A DNA stretch of 64,000 nt, taken from the NCBI GenBank assembly GCA_019802505.1, contig JAFMOC010000038.1, positions 4,902,501 through 4,966,500 on the forward strand, written 5' to 3'. A model generated the notes under the pieces. That model was not told the DNA's origin. It searched no databases and saw nothing but the letters and a program-made list of their open reading frames with translations. The position numbers were made by a program, and so were the translations under genes. Below are positions 10,641 through 22,015 of this stretch, piece by piece. Every line of letters begins with the position of its first letter. Positions within the stretch are counted from its first letter, which is position 1. The DNA comes from Corydoras sp. C115. Taxonomy: Eukaryota; Chordata; Actinopteri; Siluriformes; Callichthyidae.

Positions 10641-10950
10641 TGGGGAACCCAATGGTTTAGTGGTTGGCATGTTCTCCTCTTAGTGCAAGGGATTCCCAGT
10701 TCGAAAGCCAATCTGAGTTTCCATGTTCTCCCCGTGTCCACGTGGGTTTCCTCCCATTTCCTCCCACAGTCCAAAAACATGGATAAAGGTCAATTGAGTT
10801 CTACAAATTGCCCCATATAGAATGTGTGTGTTTGAGTGAGTGTGTGTCCAGTGATGGATTGGCGTCCTGTCCTGGGTGTATCTGCCCCGCGCCCGAAAAG
10901 TTCTCCCCCCCTGTGACCCTAACAGATAAAGCAGAAGATAATGGATGGAT
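10641..10950 (+). mobile_element. V-SINE copy with altered head and tail deletion
   Basis: The first bases of the head are replaced by GGGGAACCCAATGG, and the CCTGGATGGGCATGGGG segment is missing. Confidence 0.8.
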
Positions 10951-11159
10951 TGTGCAATATCTGGTACCAATGATTCCAACAGGGCTCGAATGGATTATTA
11001 TCTCACTTATAATCACTCTTTCCAAAATCTGTGTTTACATTGTGATGAGACTGAAAAGGTATTCGAGTGAACATTAGGTTTGCAGAAGAATGGATTGAGG
11101 TAGAAGAAGGACAGATTCTTGGAGATAGATGGCCAGCTCATGGCAAGCCATATTTTATA

Positions 11160-11282
11160 TAGATTGGTGTCCTGTCCTGGGTGTATCTGCCCAGCGCCTG
11201 AAACGTTCTCCCCTGGATGGGCATGGAGAACCCCTCCGCGACCCTAGTAGAGGATAAAGCAGAAGATAATAGATGGATGGAT
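11160..11282 (+). mobile_element. V-SINE fragment, 3' third
   Basis: Starts at AGATTGGTGTCCTGTCC and ends in a TGGA tail. Confidence 0.85.
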
Positions 11283-12075
11283 ATGTCCCAAAACACCAGA
11301 GTCCAGGTTTGGCAGACATGGCACTGCTACATTTAAAAAATAATAATAATAAAAAATGTATGGACCATGTGTTCCAAAACACATATGGTAAAGATCTGGC
11401 GTTGTTTAATGAATATAAGTATAAATTTATTTTACCCACAGTGCTTACACACCAAAAGGCTTTAGTCCTCCTCATTTAACCCATCCGTGCAGTGAAGTGG
11501 GCACACATGCCCAGAGTGGTGGGCAACCTTGTATACCATGAACTCACGACTGCCCCTCCCCAAGCCTACAACTGCTCCATTGCCTCATGAGTCATGGCTC
11601 TAATCTGGTGAACATCAACGGATGTGGCAAGTGGGTCGGATGAGGATGGGAGCTGTGGGCCACGTTTGAACATGGTGCTGCGTCTGGGATGTTGCTGAGC
11701 TGTTGTGTATTCCGAAACCCAGTATCATGGTTATGACTCAGACCTGCAGAGCGAGTGTAGCATATTCCTTGGGGCATTTCGGCTTGTCAGACACTCCAGT
11801 GTTTTTGGTGTTCTGTGTTTCCGAATCGTTCTCCATGTGCTCTTTGTTTTGACAAGTGCTTTCAATCCTTGCTCCTGTGTGCATCTAAACTCACAGTCTG
11901 GATGGCAGCCCTGTTTGCAGATCGCTGTGGACTCTTGATCAATGCGAGGATTCTAATTTTCATAACATGTGGTACATAAATTGGGAACGGAATTCCGTTT
12001 CACAGATCCAGTTTACCCTAAGTGGTAGAATAAAAAAAAAATTATTTAAATATGTAAGAAATTAAATAAAAAAAA
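11283..12075. other. Spacer with a SINE3 fragment
   Basis: Contains the SINE3 piece at 11467-11580; the rest, including small open frames near 11592-11938, is not recognisable. Confidence 0.5.
11467..11580 (-). mobile_element. SINE3 fragment
   Basis: ATTTAACCCATCCGTGCAGTG and GAGTGGTGGGCAACCTTGTAT match the 3' half of the fuller copy at 34152-34387. The tRNA-like head is lost. Confidence 0.5.
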
Positions 12076-12346
12076 GAGTTTCCATGTTCTCGCCATGTCA
12101 GCATGGGTTTCCTCTGGGTTCTCTGATTTCCTCCCACAGTCAAAAAACATGGATCACGGGCAAGTGACTTCTCCAAATTGCCCCATATAGAGTGTGTCTG
12201 TGTGAGTGTGGGTGTGTCCAGTGATAGATTGGCGTTCTGTCCTGGGTGTATCTGCCCAGCACCTGAAACGTTCTCCCCTGGATGGGTATGGGGAACCCCC
12301 ACAGCGACCCTAGTAGAGGATAAAGCCGAAGATAACGGATGAATTA
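12076..12346 (+). mobile_element. V-SINE copy, 5'-truncated at the core
   Basis: Starts with GAGTTTCCATGTTCTCGCC and runs to the tail. Upstream is A-rich sequence (12031-12076). Confidence 0.85.
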
Positions 12347-12492
12347 AATATAGCACTGTTATATAATATAGATCTAAAAATGTAGAATAAAAATGTAGGT
12401 ATAAAAATATAATAGCAATAATTTAAATAAATATATATAATATAAAATAAATAAAAACATACTAAATAAAAATGAAAATAAAATAAAATATA
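12347..12492. repeat. AT-rich low-complexity stretch
   Basis: Irregular AAATA/TAAAA-rich sequence between two V-SINEs. Confidence 0.6.
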
Positions 12493-12766
12493 GCGGGTGG
12501 CTTAGTGGTTAGCATGTTCTCCTCTCAGCAGTGGGCATTCCTGGTTCAAATCCCAATCTGGGTGGAGTTTCCATGTTCTCCCCTTGTCCGCATGGGTTTC
12601 CTCTGGGTTCTCCGGTTTCCTGTGTGCTCAGTGATAGATTGGTGTCCTGTCCTGGGTGTATCTGCCCAGCACCCGAAACTTTCTACCCTGGATGGACATG
12701 GGGAACCTCCCTGTGACCCTAGTACAGGATAAAGTGGAAGATAATGGATGGATGGATGGATGGATG
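12493..12766 (+). mobile_element. V-SINE copy with internal deletion
   Basis: Head and tail are present but about 80-100 bp between the GGTTTCCT of the core and TGTGCTCAGTGATAG is gone. Confidence 0.85.
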
Positions 12767-13316
12767 AAATTCACCTTGAATTAGTTTTTTTGGAAGGAAA
12801 GTGTAGAACCTGTAGAAACATGAAACCGAGAGGCAGACGTGCTTAGCACAGCTGCCCTTACAGATTAAGGATGCATAATTAAGTGTTTAGTCCAACAATC
12901 AGAAATCATTGAAGACTCTGAGACGTTCCGTTCATTCAATCACATTAACACCGTTTGTGCCCTGAAACTTACGAACAGAACTAGAACCAGGCACCTGAGC
13001 AGATCCACTGACACTGACCGATCGTTGATGAGAAGTTCTGAACTGGCTGTGTGGTAATTACATTTCAAGAAAGTCATGAACAGAGTGAAAAGAAGACAAC
13101 AGTGAAGTGTTCCGAAAATTGAAGCTGCACTAGCGCTACATAACCGACGCCTCGAGCTGAACAGGGGAAGATGGGAAATGAGCAAGCGCGGTGAAGTGTG
13201 AAGCAAAGTTAGACTCAAGGAAATGTTTCAGATGGTTTGGAAATGGAAAATAATTAAACAGAAGGCCTGCGGATTGTAAGAATGCTTCCTGTGGGCAGCT
13301 TCAGAATCGAAAGCGA
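12767..13316. other. Unassigned spacer
   Basis: No gene or repeat recognised. Confidence 0.6.
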
Positions 13317-13328
13317 CAGTTGATAACA

Positions 13329-13644
13329 TCCATCCATCCATTATCTTCTGCTTTATCTTCTATTAGGGTCGTGGTGGGGTTCCCCATGCCCATCCAGGGG
13401 GCACGTTTCGGGCACTGGGCAGATACACCCAGGACAGGGCGCCAATATATTGCTGGGTACAGACACTCAAAAACACTATATGGGGCAATTTGAAGAACTC
13501 GATTGACTTGATGTTGTTGGACTGTAGGAGGAAACTCACGCGGACACAGGTAGAACATGGAGACTCCACCCAGATTGGGATTTGAACCAGGAATGCCCAG
13601 CGCTGAGAGGAGAACATGCTAACCGCTAAGCCACCATGCCGTCC
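13329..13644 (-). mobile_element. V-SINE copy, full length, with target-site duplication
   Basis: Flanked by a perfect 12-bp direct repeat CAGTTGATAACA (13317-13328 and 13645-13656). TG segment and part of the core are shortened. Confidence 0.92.
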
Positions 13645-13721
13645 CAGTTGATAACAGTTGCTATTAAATGACATTGTGTTTTCAAACGTGAACGTCATTG
13701 AACATCAAAGTATTCACTTAA

Positions 13722-13840
13722 CAATCCATCCATCCATTATCTTCCACTTTATCCTCTACTAGCGTCGAGGGGGGTTCCTCATGCCCATCAAGGGGAGAAC
13801 GTTTCGGGCTCTGGGTAGATACACCCAGGACAGGACGCCC
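13722..13840 (-). mobile_element. V-SINE 3' third, left arm of a tail-out inverted pair
   Basis: TGGA tail at the left edge, reading inwards to CCAGGACAGGACGCCC, where it switches to the opposite strand. Confidence 0.85.
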
Positions 13841-13906
13841 TGTACAGGGTGTATCTGCCCAGCGCCCGAAATGTTCTCCCCTGGAGGTGGAGATAATGGA
13901 TGGATG
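13841..13906 (+). mobile_element. V-SINE 3' third, right arm of a tail-out inverted pair
   Basis: Starts at CAGGGTGTATCTGCCC and ends in GATAATGGATGGATG. It mirrors the left arm, so the pair can form a hairpin. Confidence 0.85.
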
Positions 13907-14308
13907 TAGTACATATCCTTGTGGAACTACAAAGATTTGTTGGTCTTCCAGTAGATGGGATTTGACACCAACAGCTCAGGCAATTTGACCTGCAGAAGGT
14001 CTGGAGCAACTCAGCTGAAAAAATCAGAGCTGATGCATTTCTCACCTTTGGACCGACCCGTTTGTTGATGGTTGTTGAGGGTAGAGGTGAGAGAGATGGT
14101 AGGTGGGCTGGAGATTTTTTCCCCCCCTTTTTAAGCCCTTCATACATTTAAGAGAAGGAGAAAGTAGTTAGAAATCTCAGGAGATGTTTCCACACAGATG
14201 ACTGCTTTCAGCAAGTTGCATATCTTGATGCTCTTTGAATCATTTTTCCAGTCTGTACCTGGCCTTATTATATTATTATCTTTTTTTAAAGAGGAATTGC
14301 TCACAGAT
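13907..14308. other. Unassigned spacer
   Basis: No gene recognised. Confidence 0.6.
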
Positions 14309-14670
14309 GGGCGACACAGTGGCTTAGTGATTAGCATGTTCTCCTCTCAGCGCTAGGGATTCCCGGTTCGAATCCCAATCTGGGTGGAGTTTCCATGTTC
14401 TCTCGGTGTCCGTGTGGGTTTCCTCCAGGTTCTGTGGTTTCCTCCCACAGTCCAAAAACATGGATCAAGGTCAATTGAATTCTCCAAATCGCCCCATATA
14501 GAGTGTGTTTGTGTGAGCGAGTTTGTGCCCAGAGATAGATTGGCGCCCTGTCCTGGGTGTATCTGCTCAGCGCCCGAAACGTTCTCCCCTGGATGGGCAT
14601 AGGGAACCCACCCCCCCCTCCAGACCCTAGTAGAGGATAAAGTGGAAGATAATGGATGGATGAATAGATG
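14309..14670 (+). mobile_element. V-SINE copy, full length
   Basis: Complete head, B box GGTTCGAATCC, core and tail. Confidence 0.92.
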
Positions 14671-14684
14671 GATAATCACCGCTG

Positions 14685-14971
14685 GGGTGGCATGATGGCT
14701 TAGTGGTTAGCATGTTCTCCTCTCAGCACTAGGGATTCCCGGTTCAAATCCCAATCTGGTTGGAGTTTCCATGTTCTCCCCGTGTCCGTGTGGGTTTCCT
14801 CCATCTTCTCCGGTTTCCTCCCACAGTCCAAAAACATGAATAAACGTCAATTAATTTTCCAAATTGCCCCATATAGAGTGTGTCTGTGAGTGAGTGTGTG
14901 CTCAGCGATAGATTGGCGTCCTGTCCTGGGTGTATCTGCCCAGTGCCCGAGATGTTCTCCCCTGGATGGGC
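14685..14971 (+). mobile_element. V-SINE copy, 3' end missing
   Basis: Follows the preceding copy in the same orientation. Ends abruptly at CCTGGATGGGCAG with no tail, so this end arose by later deletion rather than 5' truncation. Confidence 0.9.
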
Positions 14972-15915
14972 AGATGAGCCTGCAGCAGCTGATGACCTCA
15001 CAATTACAGTAATTCATTCATATATTCAAGTATCTTCAGTTAACAGTTTTGTAGCCTCTTCAAAAACGGTCTATTCAGTGGATTTAAAGCATCCTTGCTC
15101 ATTGTTTTCCCCCATAGTTGAACTCTTGGGTTGTTGGTTGTCTGTATGTGGGGATGAGGAGAACAACACTGTTCCTGCAATGCCTGAAAGCCAGACCCAG
15201 TTGGCAAGGGATGTAAAAAAAACAGCTCGAATGAATCCTCTCTGGAGGAGTACACTGCCTTGCACAGGATAAAAAAAGTGTGTCTTTGTGTGAGGAGTCT
15301 TATTATTCCATTTATTTATTTTAACAGTATCCTATATTGCTGCATAGGCATTGGTTGGCATAGAAAAGCAAACTCCACCACCTTTGCGTTTGCTTGTTTG
15401 CTCTGGGGCTCTGCTGAAAGCCGAGTAGGTGAAGCAAACAGTTTGGGATCAGGTCAGAGAACCATATCTCTGAAAAACAGAGGGCAAATTAAGTCGGAAA
15501 AAGCCCTCGCTGGTTTGGTCGAATAAAAGTAGCTCTTCTGTTTTGTTGCATAGAAATGGGCGAGAAATGTTGGCGAGAAATAACGATGGGAGATGAACGA
15601 GCCATTCACGGTGTGTGAGTCAGACCGGCACACCTCCCTCTGAAGGCTGAGGAGGGCTGGAGAGCTTGTTGGGAGAATTTCTCTAAACTCTGATGCTTTT
15701 GAAATGAACTGCCCAAAAGTTTCGGGTGGAAGCTAGTCCCCGAGCTTCAGCAACTGGAATCATTAATAAACCAAGCCGGTAATCCGCAATGCCATCTTGA
15801 AATACGCTGGTTCAGCAGTTAAAAGTTGAGCTAGCAAGAAGATTGCTTAACTATTCAGTTGAGAGGTTAAGGTTTAATCAGAATCAGGTTTATGTTGCCA
15901 GGTATGATGCACACA
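14972..15915. other. SINE-free spacer, about 0.9 kb
   Basis: No gene recognised. Near 15875-15905 the sequence AATCAGGTTTATGTTGCCAGG resembles the end of a common fish repeat, but only for about 30 bases. Confidence 0.5.
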
Positions 15916-16254
15916 GGCGGCACGGTGGCTTAGTGGTTAGCATGTTCTCCTCTCAGCGCTGGGGATGCCCGGTTCGAATCCCAATCTGGGTGGAGTTTCC
16001 ATGTTCTCCCTGTGTCTGCGTGGGTTTCCACCAGGTTCTCCTGTTTCCTCCCACAGTCCAAAAACATGGAAGTCAATTGAATTCTCCAAATTGCCCCATA
16101 TAGAGTGTGTTTGTGTGTGTCTGTGTGAGTGAGTGTGCCTACTAGATAGGTGTCCTGTCCTGGGTGTATCTGCATAGCACCTGAAACGTTCTCCCCTGGA
16201 TGGTCAGGGGGAACCGAACCTAGTAGAGGATAATGCAGAAGATAATGGATGGAT
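15916..16254 (+). mobile_element. V-SINE copy, full length
   Basis: Complete with small deletions near ATCAAGG and the CCCAGCGATAG segment; TGGA tail. Confidence 0.92.
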
Positions 16255-16267
16255 GTATTTAATTAAG

Positions 16268-16502
16268 GGTGGCATGGTGGCCTAGTGGTTACCACCTCCG
16301 CCTCTCAGTACTAGGGATCTAGGTTTTAATCCCAATCTGGGTGGAGTTTCCTCCAGGTTCTCTAGTTTTCTCCCACAGTCCAAATACATGGAGGTCAATT
16401 GAATTCTCCAAATTGCCCCATATAGAGTGTGTGTGTGTGTGTGTGTGTCTGTGTGTGTGCCAAGCAATAGATTGGCACTCTGTCCAGCGCTATCTGCCCA
16501 GC
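16268..16502 (+). mobile_element. V-SINE copy, core deleted, 3' end replaced by SINE2
   Basis: Head and B box, then a deletion that removes the CATGTTCTCCCCGTG part of the core. The TG segment is a pure (TG)n run (16428-16450). It breaks off at CTGCCCAGCG and continues as SINE2. Confidence 0.8.
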
Positions 16503-16668
16503 GCTATCAATCTGAAGTCTGGCGGTTCAAATCCCAGGTCCACTGAAGTTACCAATGTGGGTCCTTGAGCAAGATCCTTAACCCTCATTGCCCCAGGGGT
16601 GTTGTGATTAACCCTGTGCTCACCTTGTAAGTCGCTTTGGATAAAAGCGTCTGCTAAATGACCAAATC
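16503..16668 (+). mobile_element. SINE2 copy, 5'-truncated
   Basis: From ATCAATCTGAAG through B box GGTTCAAATCC to the intact UnaL2-type hairpin CGCTTTGGATAAAAGCG (GGATA loop). Confidence 0.85.
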
Positions 16669-16684
16669 TAAGCCACCGTGCCAC
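16669..16684 (-). mobile_element. V-SINE head remnant
   Basis: CTAAGCCACCGTGCCACC is the reverse complement of the first bases of a V-SINE; the rest is missing. Confidence 0.6.
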
Positions 16685-16696
16685 CTGTGGCAACTA

Positions 16697-17045
16697 TCCA
16701 TCCATCCATTATCTTCTGCTTTATCCTATATTAGGGTCACAGGGGGGTTCTCCATGCCCATCCATGGGAGAACATTTTGGGCGCTGGGCAGATACACCCA
16801 GGACAGGAGACCAATCTATCACTGGGCACACACACACACACACACACACACTCTATATGGGGCAATTTGGAGAACTCAATTGACTTGATCCATGTTTTTG
16901 GACTGTGGGAGGAAACCGGAGAAGATGGAGGAAACCCACGCGGACACGGGGAGAACATTGAAACTCCACCCAGATGGGGATTTGAACCAGAAATCCCTAG
17001 CGCTGAGAGGAGAACATGTTAACCACTAAGCCACCGTGCCGCCCT
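16697..17045 (-). mobile_element. V-SINE copy, full length, with target-site duplication
   Basis: Flanked by a perfect 12-bp repeat CTGTGGCAACTA (16685-16696 and 17046-17057). Pure (CA)n run in the TG segment (16828-16850). Confidence 0.95.
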
Positions 17046-17321
17046 CTGTGGCAACTAATGATGCTGAAATGTGATTGGTTAAATGCTTTAAAAAGAAAAT
17101 AAGTAAGGTTTCAGTTTGTGATTCAGATATTCATTAAGGCCAGCAGGGAAGGCCTTGAAGTCCCTGACAGGCGTCACTGTTAGAACTCAGCAGCTGAGTC
17201 ATGTGTATAAAAAACAGCATGCATAAAAACACACCAATTATTACTCAAAACTGGTACAATTCAAAAGAATCATTCATGTATTGCATTCTGAACATATTTA
17301 TGAACTACAGAACGTGATAGA

Positions 17322-17612
17322 CGGGCCCACGGTGGTTTAGTGGTTAGCATGTTCTCTTCTCAGCGCTAGGGATTCCCGGTTCGAATCCCAATCTGGGTGG
17401 AGTTTCCATGTTCTCTCCGTGTCTGCGTGGGTTTCCTCCCACAGTCCAAAAACATGGATTTAAGGTAAATTGAATGCTCTAAATTGCCCCATATAGAGTG
17501 TGTGAGTGTGTGTCCAGTGATAGATTGGAACTCTGTCCTTGGTGTATCTGCCCAGCACCCAAAATGTTCTCCCCTGTAGAGGATTAAGTATAAGATAATA
17601 AATGAATGGATG
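17322..17612 (+). mobile_element. V-SINE copy, internally shortened
   Basis: Head altered to CGGGCCCACGGTGG; the GGTTCTCCGG part of the core and the GGATGGGCATGGGG segment are missing; tail AATGAATGGATG. Confidence 0.88.
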
Positions 17613-17622
17613 ATTTTGACAC

Positions 17623-17961
17623 GGGTGGCTTAGTGGTTTGCATGTTCTTCTCTCAGCACTAGGGACTCCAGGTTTGAATCCCAATCTGGGTGGAGTTTCC
17701 ATATTCTCCCCATGTCCCCATGGGTTTCCTCCAGGTTCTCTGGTTTCCTCCCACAGTCCAAAAAAACGTGGATCAAGTTTAATTGAATTCTCCAAATTGC
17801 CCCATATAGAGTGTGTTTGTGTGGGCGAGTGTGTACCCAGTGATAGATCAGCGCCCTGTCCTGGGTGTATCTGCCCAGCGCCCGAAACGTTCTCCCCTGG
17901 ATGGGCATGGGGAACCCCCCATGACCATAATAGAGGATAAAGCGGAAGATAATGGATGGAT
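17623..17961 (+). mobile_element. V-SINE copy, near full length
   Basis: Lacks only the first few head bases; begins GGGTGGCTTAGTGG eleven bases after the preceding tail. Confidence 0.9.
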
Positions 17962-18513
17962 GAACGTGAAAGATGTGATTTCTGAAAACTCCATTCACTT
18001 TTGCTACTGAAAATCTTCAGAGGTCCAAATATGGACATGACAACGATTACAGGATGACGCATGATTTCAGTGGTATTTTCTGTTTTCATAATAATACCAA
18101 AAGGGATAAACTATCTGCTGCCGGTGCAGGTACAGTCACCAGTATAACTCGTAAACAGACTGTGTTGAGAGATAAAGGGATTAAGGCGGTTCACTTTACA
18201 GGAATAGCACCTGTAGTATGTTTTACATGTCCACAGTTACCTCATGTCTGAAATGCTGTCGTCTAGCCCAGTAAGGGATTCCAAAGAAATGATTTTAAAA
18301 TCGGATCCAAACACGAACGAGAGGAATTGGTAATTGCAGCGACGCACAGCGCTGGAGTCGTTTCACTCTGCTGGGTGCCATCATGCACTAGACTCATGAC
18401 TGAAAAGGGAAATGAGATTAAATACATGTAATCATGTGAGCAAGTCTCTGATATGCTTTACATGCCATACCTTATTTTGACCCTTTGATATAATACCACT
18501 TCATAGTTTCTCA
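17962..18513. other. Unassigned spacer
   Basis: No gene or repeat recognised. Confidence 0.6.
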
Positions 18514-18588
18514 TGGGTGGCACGATGGCCTCTCAGCTCTAGGGATTCCCGGTTCGAATCCCCATCTGGGTGGAGTTTCCATGTTCTC
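18514..18588 (+). mobile_element. V-SINE 5' part, interrupted by SINE2
   Basis: Head (with a deletion across the A box), B box and first 25 bp of the core, stopping at CATGTTCTC where SINE2 begins. Confidence 0.8.
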
Positions 18589-18717
18589 AGGGTGCGGTAG
18601 CTCAGTGGTTAGGGTGTTGGGCTGTCAATATGTAGGTTGTTGGCTCAAATCCCAGCTCCATTTGAGTTACCAGCTCCATGTGAGTCCTTGAGCAAGACCT
18701 TTAACCCTCATTGCTCC
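18589..18717 (+). mobile_element. SINE2 5' half running into a minisatellite
   Basis: A box GGTAGCTCAGTGGTTAGGG, B box GGCTCAAATCC, body to TTAACCCTCATTGCTCC, where the normal continuation is replaced by the CCCCATACATACACTCC array. The 3' half of SINE2 is not found on the other side of the array. It also holds a small internal duplication of AGTTACCAGCTCCAT. Confidence 0.8.
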
Positions 18718-19605
18718 CTTCCCCAACGCCATACATACGCTCCTACCCCAACCCCATACATATGCTCCTACCCCAACCCCATACATACGCTCGTACCCCA
18801 ACCCTATACATACACTCCTTCCCCAACCCCATACATACACTCCTTCCGCAACCCCATACATACATTCTTTCCCAACCCTATACATACACCCGATACATAA
18901 ACTCCAACCCCATACATTCACTCCTCCCACAACCTCATACATACACCCTTTCCCAACCCCATACATTCACTCCTACCACAACCCCATACATACACCCGAT
19001 ACATACACTCCTACCCCAACCCCATACATACACCCCACCACCCCATACATACACTCCTTCCACAACCCCATATACACTCCTTCCACAACCCCATATACAC
19101 TCCTTCCCCAACCCCATACATACACTCCCTCCCCAACCCCATACATACACTCCCTCCCCAACCCCATACATACACTTCTTCCTTAACCCCATACATACAC
19201 TCCTTCCCCAACCCCATACATACACTCCTTCCCCAACCCCATAGATACGCTCCTACCCCAACCCCATACATATACTCCTCCCACAACCCCATACATACAC
19301 TTCTACCCCAACCCCATACATACACCCGATACATACACTCCTACCCCAACCCCATACATGCAGTCCTCCCACAACCCCATACATACACCCGATACATACA
19401 CTCCTACCCCAACCCCATACATACACTCCACTCCTTCCCCAACCACATACATATACTCCTACCCTAACCCCATACATACACTCCTACCCCAAACCCCATA
19501 CATACACTCCAATCCTTCCCCAATCCCATACATTCACTCCTACCCCAAACCCCATACATACACCCTTCCCCATACATGCACCTCATACATACACCCAATC
19601 CCCAA
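18718..19605. repeat. 24-bp minisatellite, about 35 units
   Basis: Units of the type CCCCATACATACACTCCTTC with variants (CGATACATACAC, ACATACACTTCT). C-rich on +, so G-rich on -. Open frames on both strands (rich in PNPIHT on + and GVYVWGWG on -) are by-products of a period divisible by three. Confidence 0.95.
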
Positions 19606-19619
19606 TCCCAGCCACACAC

Positions 19620-20164
19620 ACAGACAATCATGAAGACAACGGTTGGGTCAATAAGTGAGTCACAGAAAGTAATTTCACATGGTCTGTTCTGAAGAGAAAT
19701 ATAGACAACAAAAACAGAGCTTATTAATCTAAAACAAACAGACATCCATGTGTTTATTCTTCTAACTGGCAGTTCCAGTTGAGTATGTCTCATATGTTCC
19801 GAGACCATAGGGATTATTAAAAGCAGCTATGTGAGGCAGCACTACTAGACAAAGCACACAAATCTTTTCAGCAAACAGAGGCACTCAAAACCAAACCGAG
19901 CCGACAGAAAATCGATGGCTTAAGCGTCCAACATGATTGATCCACAAGAAGCATAACACATTCACACACTGCTCAGCGATGTGCCGATGATGCCGTTAAA
20001 GATGCTTTTATTGTTTGAAAAAAATATTGCATGCATGGGTTGAGCTGTAGATGTGGACATTGATGTGTCTGAGATTTAGCTTAGAAAGAATACTTGTTGG
20101 GTGTTACTGCAAATCAGTATGAATAATGATGAAAACTACTTGACCAAAAACTAATGGTGTAATC
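19620..20164. other. Unassigned spacer
   Basis: No gene recognised. Confidence 0.6.
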
Positions 20165-20257
20165 TATCCATTAGCTTCCATTTTATCCTCTACTAGGGTC
20201 GCGGGGGGCGGGGGGGCAGATGCACCCAGGACAGGGCGCCAATCTATCGCTGGGCAA
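20165..20257 (-). mobile_element. V-SINE fragment with internal deletion
   Basis: Tail segment joined directly to GCAGATGCACCCAGGAC, skipping the GGATGGGCATGGGG block; ends at ATCGCTGGGCA. Confidence 0.8.
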
Positions 20258-20376
20258 CTAATGGGGTAATAGAGCTTAAATGGTTGTTACTACAACAGTT
20301 CCTGATATGGGCGTATAGAAGTAAGCTGTGGTAATAAAGTAATCAAAATGCTGAATTATTGACATGTTGAAAGCAA

Positions 20377-20432
20377 TGGTGGCTTAGTGGTTACCACATT
20401 TCCATCTCGCCGCTGTAGATTCAGGTTCGAAT
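20377..20432 (+). mobile_element. V-SINE fragment, head only
   Basis: GGTGGCTTAGTGGTTACC and a B box GGTTCGAATC; diverged, with no core. It is the most tRNA-like isolated piece but lacks a tRNA cloverleaf. Confidence 0.6.
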
Positions 20433-20507
20433 CTGTTGGAATATTAAACATAAAAAGATATTAATTGCATTATTTGGAAGTTTTTTGTTAAACTTTCTAA
20501 TGTGATT

Positions 20508-20806
20508 CCATCCAATAATCTTCCGCTTTATCCTCTACTAGTTCCCCATGCCCATCCAGGGGAGAATGTTTTGGGCGCTGGGCAGATACACCCAGAACAG
20601 GGCACCAATCTATCGCTGGGCACACACTCACTCACACACACACTATATGGGGCAATTTGGAGAATTCAATTGAACCGGAAACCGGAGAACCCGGAGGAAA
20701 CCCATGCGGACACAGAGAGAACATGGGAACTCCACCCAGATTGTGATTCGGGAATCCCTGGCGCTGAGAGGAGAACATGCTAACCACTAAGCCACCGTGC
20801 CGCCCT
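20508..20806 (-). mobile_element. V-SINE copy, several small deletions
   Basis: Tail to head; the GGGTCGCGG part near the tail and the CCATGTTTTTGGACTG part of the core are missing. Confidence 0.9.
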
Positions 20807-20978
20807 AGTTTAAACAACTGCTGAATGACTGCAGGGAACAGAAGGAATGGTCATTTGACGGCTGTCACTCGCAATCGATGATTTTTCCTGTACACTTGGT
20901 TGTCTATTCCGTAAAACACATTAAATTCTTTTGGAACGAAACCGCCGACTTCTGACCTTTTATTGGAACATAACAAAT

Positions 20979-21263
20979 ACCAATCTGGGTGGAGTTTCCG
21001 TGTTCTCCCCGTGTTGGTGTGGGTTTCCTCCGGGTTCGCCAGTTTCCTCCCACAGTCCAAAAACATGGATTCAAAGTAAACTGAATGCTCTAAATTGCCC
21101 TTATAGTGTGTGCCTGTGTGAGTGAGTGTGGGCCCAGTGCTAGATTGGCGCCTTGTTCTGAATGCCCAGGATTATGGCCGAAACGTTCTCCCCTCGATGG
21201 GCATGGGGAACCCTTCCCCATGACCCTAGTAGAGCATAAAGCAGAGGATAATGGATGGATGAT
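20979..21263 (+). mobile_element. V-SINE copy, head truncated
   Basis: Begins at ACCAATCTGGGTGGAG and runs to the TGGA tail. Confidence 0.88.
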
Positions 21264-21297
21264 TGACGTGTCAGAAGAATCTCATGCTTAGGAAAAT

Positions 21298-21638
21298 TCA
21301 TTCATTCATTATCTCCCGCTTTATCCTCTATTAGGGTCGCGGTGGGGTTCCCCATGCCCATCCAGGGGAGAACGTTTCGGGCGCTGAGCAGATAGACCCA
21401 GGACAGGGCGCCACCAACCCATTGCTGGACACTCAAACAGACGCACTCTATATGGGGCAATTTGGAGAATTCAATTGACTTGATCCATGTTTTTGGACTG
21501 TGGGAGGAAACCGGAGAACCCGGAGGAAACCCACGCAGACACGGGGAGAACACAGAAACTCCACCCAGATGGGGATTCGAACCGGGAATCCCTAGTTCTC
21601 AGAGGAGAACATGCTAACCACTAAGCCACGTGCCGCCT
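21298..21638 (-). mobile_element. V-SINE copy, full length, with target-site duplication
   Basis: Perfect 11-bp flanking repeat CTTAGGAAAAT (21287-21297 and 21639-21649). TGAA tail and CTCTATTAGGGTCGCGGTGG segment mark the young subfamily. Confidence 0.95.
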
Positions 21639-21649
21639 CTTAGGAAAAT

Positions 21650-22015
21650 GTTTTGAAAATATAATGCAGAAAAACATTCGATGGGGAGCTTCTGTGCAAA
21701 ACCGAAGGGGCAGAAGACGTCACCATTTTCTTACTTTGTATAAGTTTTGAAGAAGATGGACGTCCTGTCACTTTGGGTTGATGTCCTTTCACATCTGAAT
21801 GGACTGACATTAAAGTTCCAGGGCAAGGGCAATTCAGCTGGTGACCTGGTAAAAGCTGTCCACTCTTTTCAGAGGAAACCTAAGCTTTTTAAAGAACACG
21901 TGGCAGAGAGACCGCATAGATTTCACCAACTGCTTCAGTGTCAGAGACATATTATTGACTATCTGACATTTTGACAGCTTCAATCCTCGATAATCCTAGA
22001 TAGTCCCATTTAGAC
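21650..22015. other. Unassigned spacer
   Basis: A short open frame at 21747-21974 has no recognisable motif; no gene supported. Confidence 0.5.

Noticed and set aside
18667..19477. Long repetitive open frames on both strands
   Set aside because: They arise from a 24-bp minisatellite whose period is a multiple of three; no real protein signal.
18718..19605. CRISPR-like regular repeat
   Set aside because: The units are contiguous with no unique spacers, the context is vertebrate, and no cas genes are present.
20377..20432. tRNA gene from A and B box matches here and in other SINE heads
   Set aside because: The boxes belong to SINE heads; no cloverleaf with a paired acceptor stem or a clean anticodon loop can be drawn.
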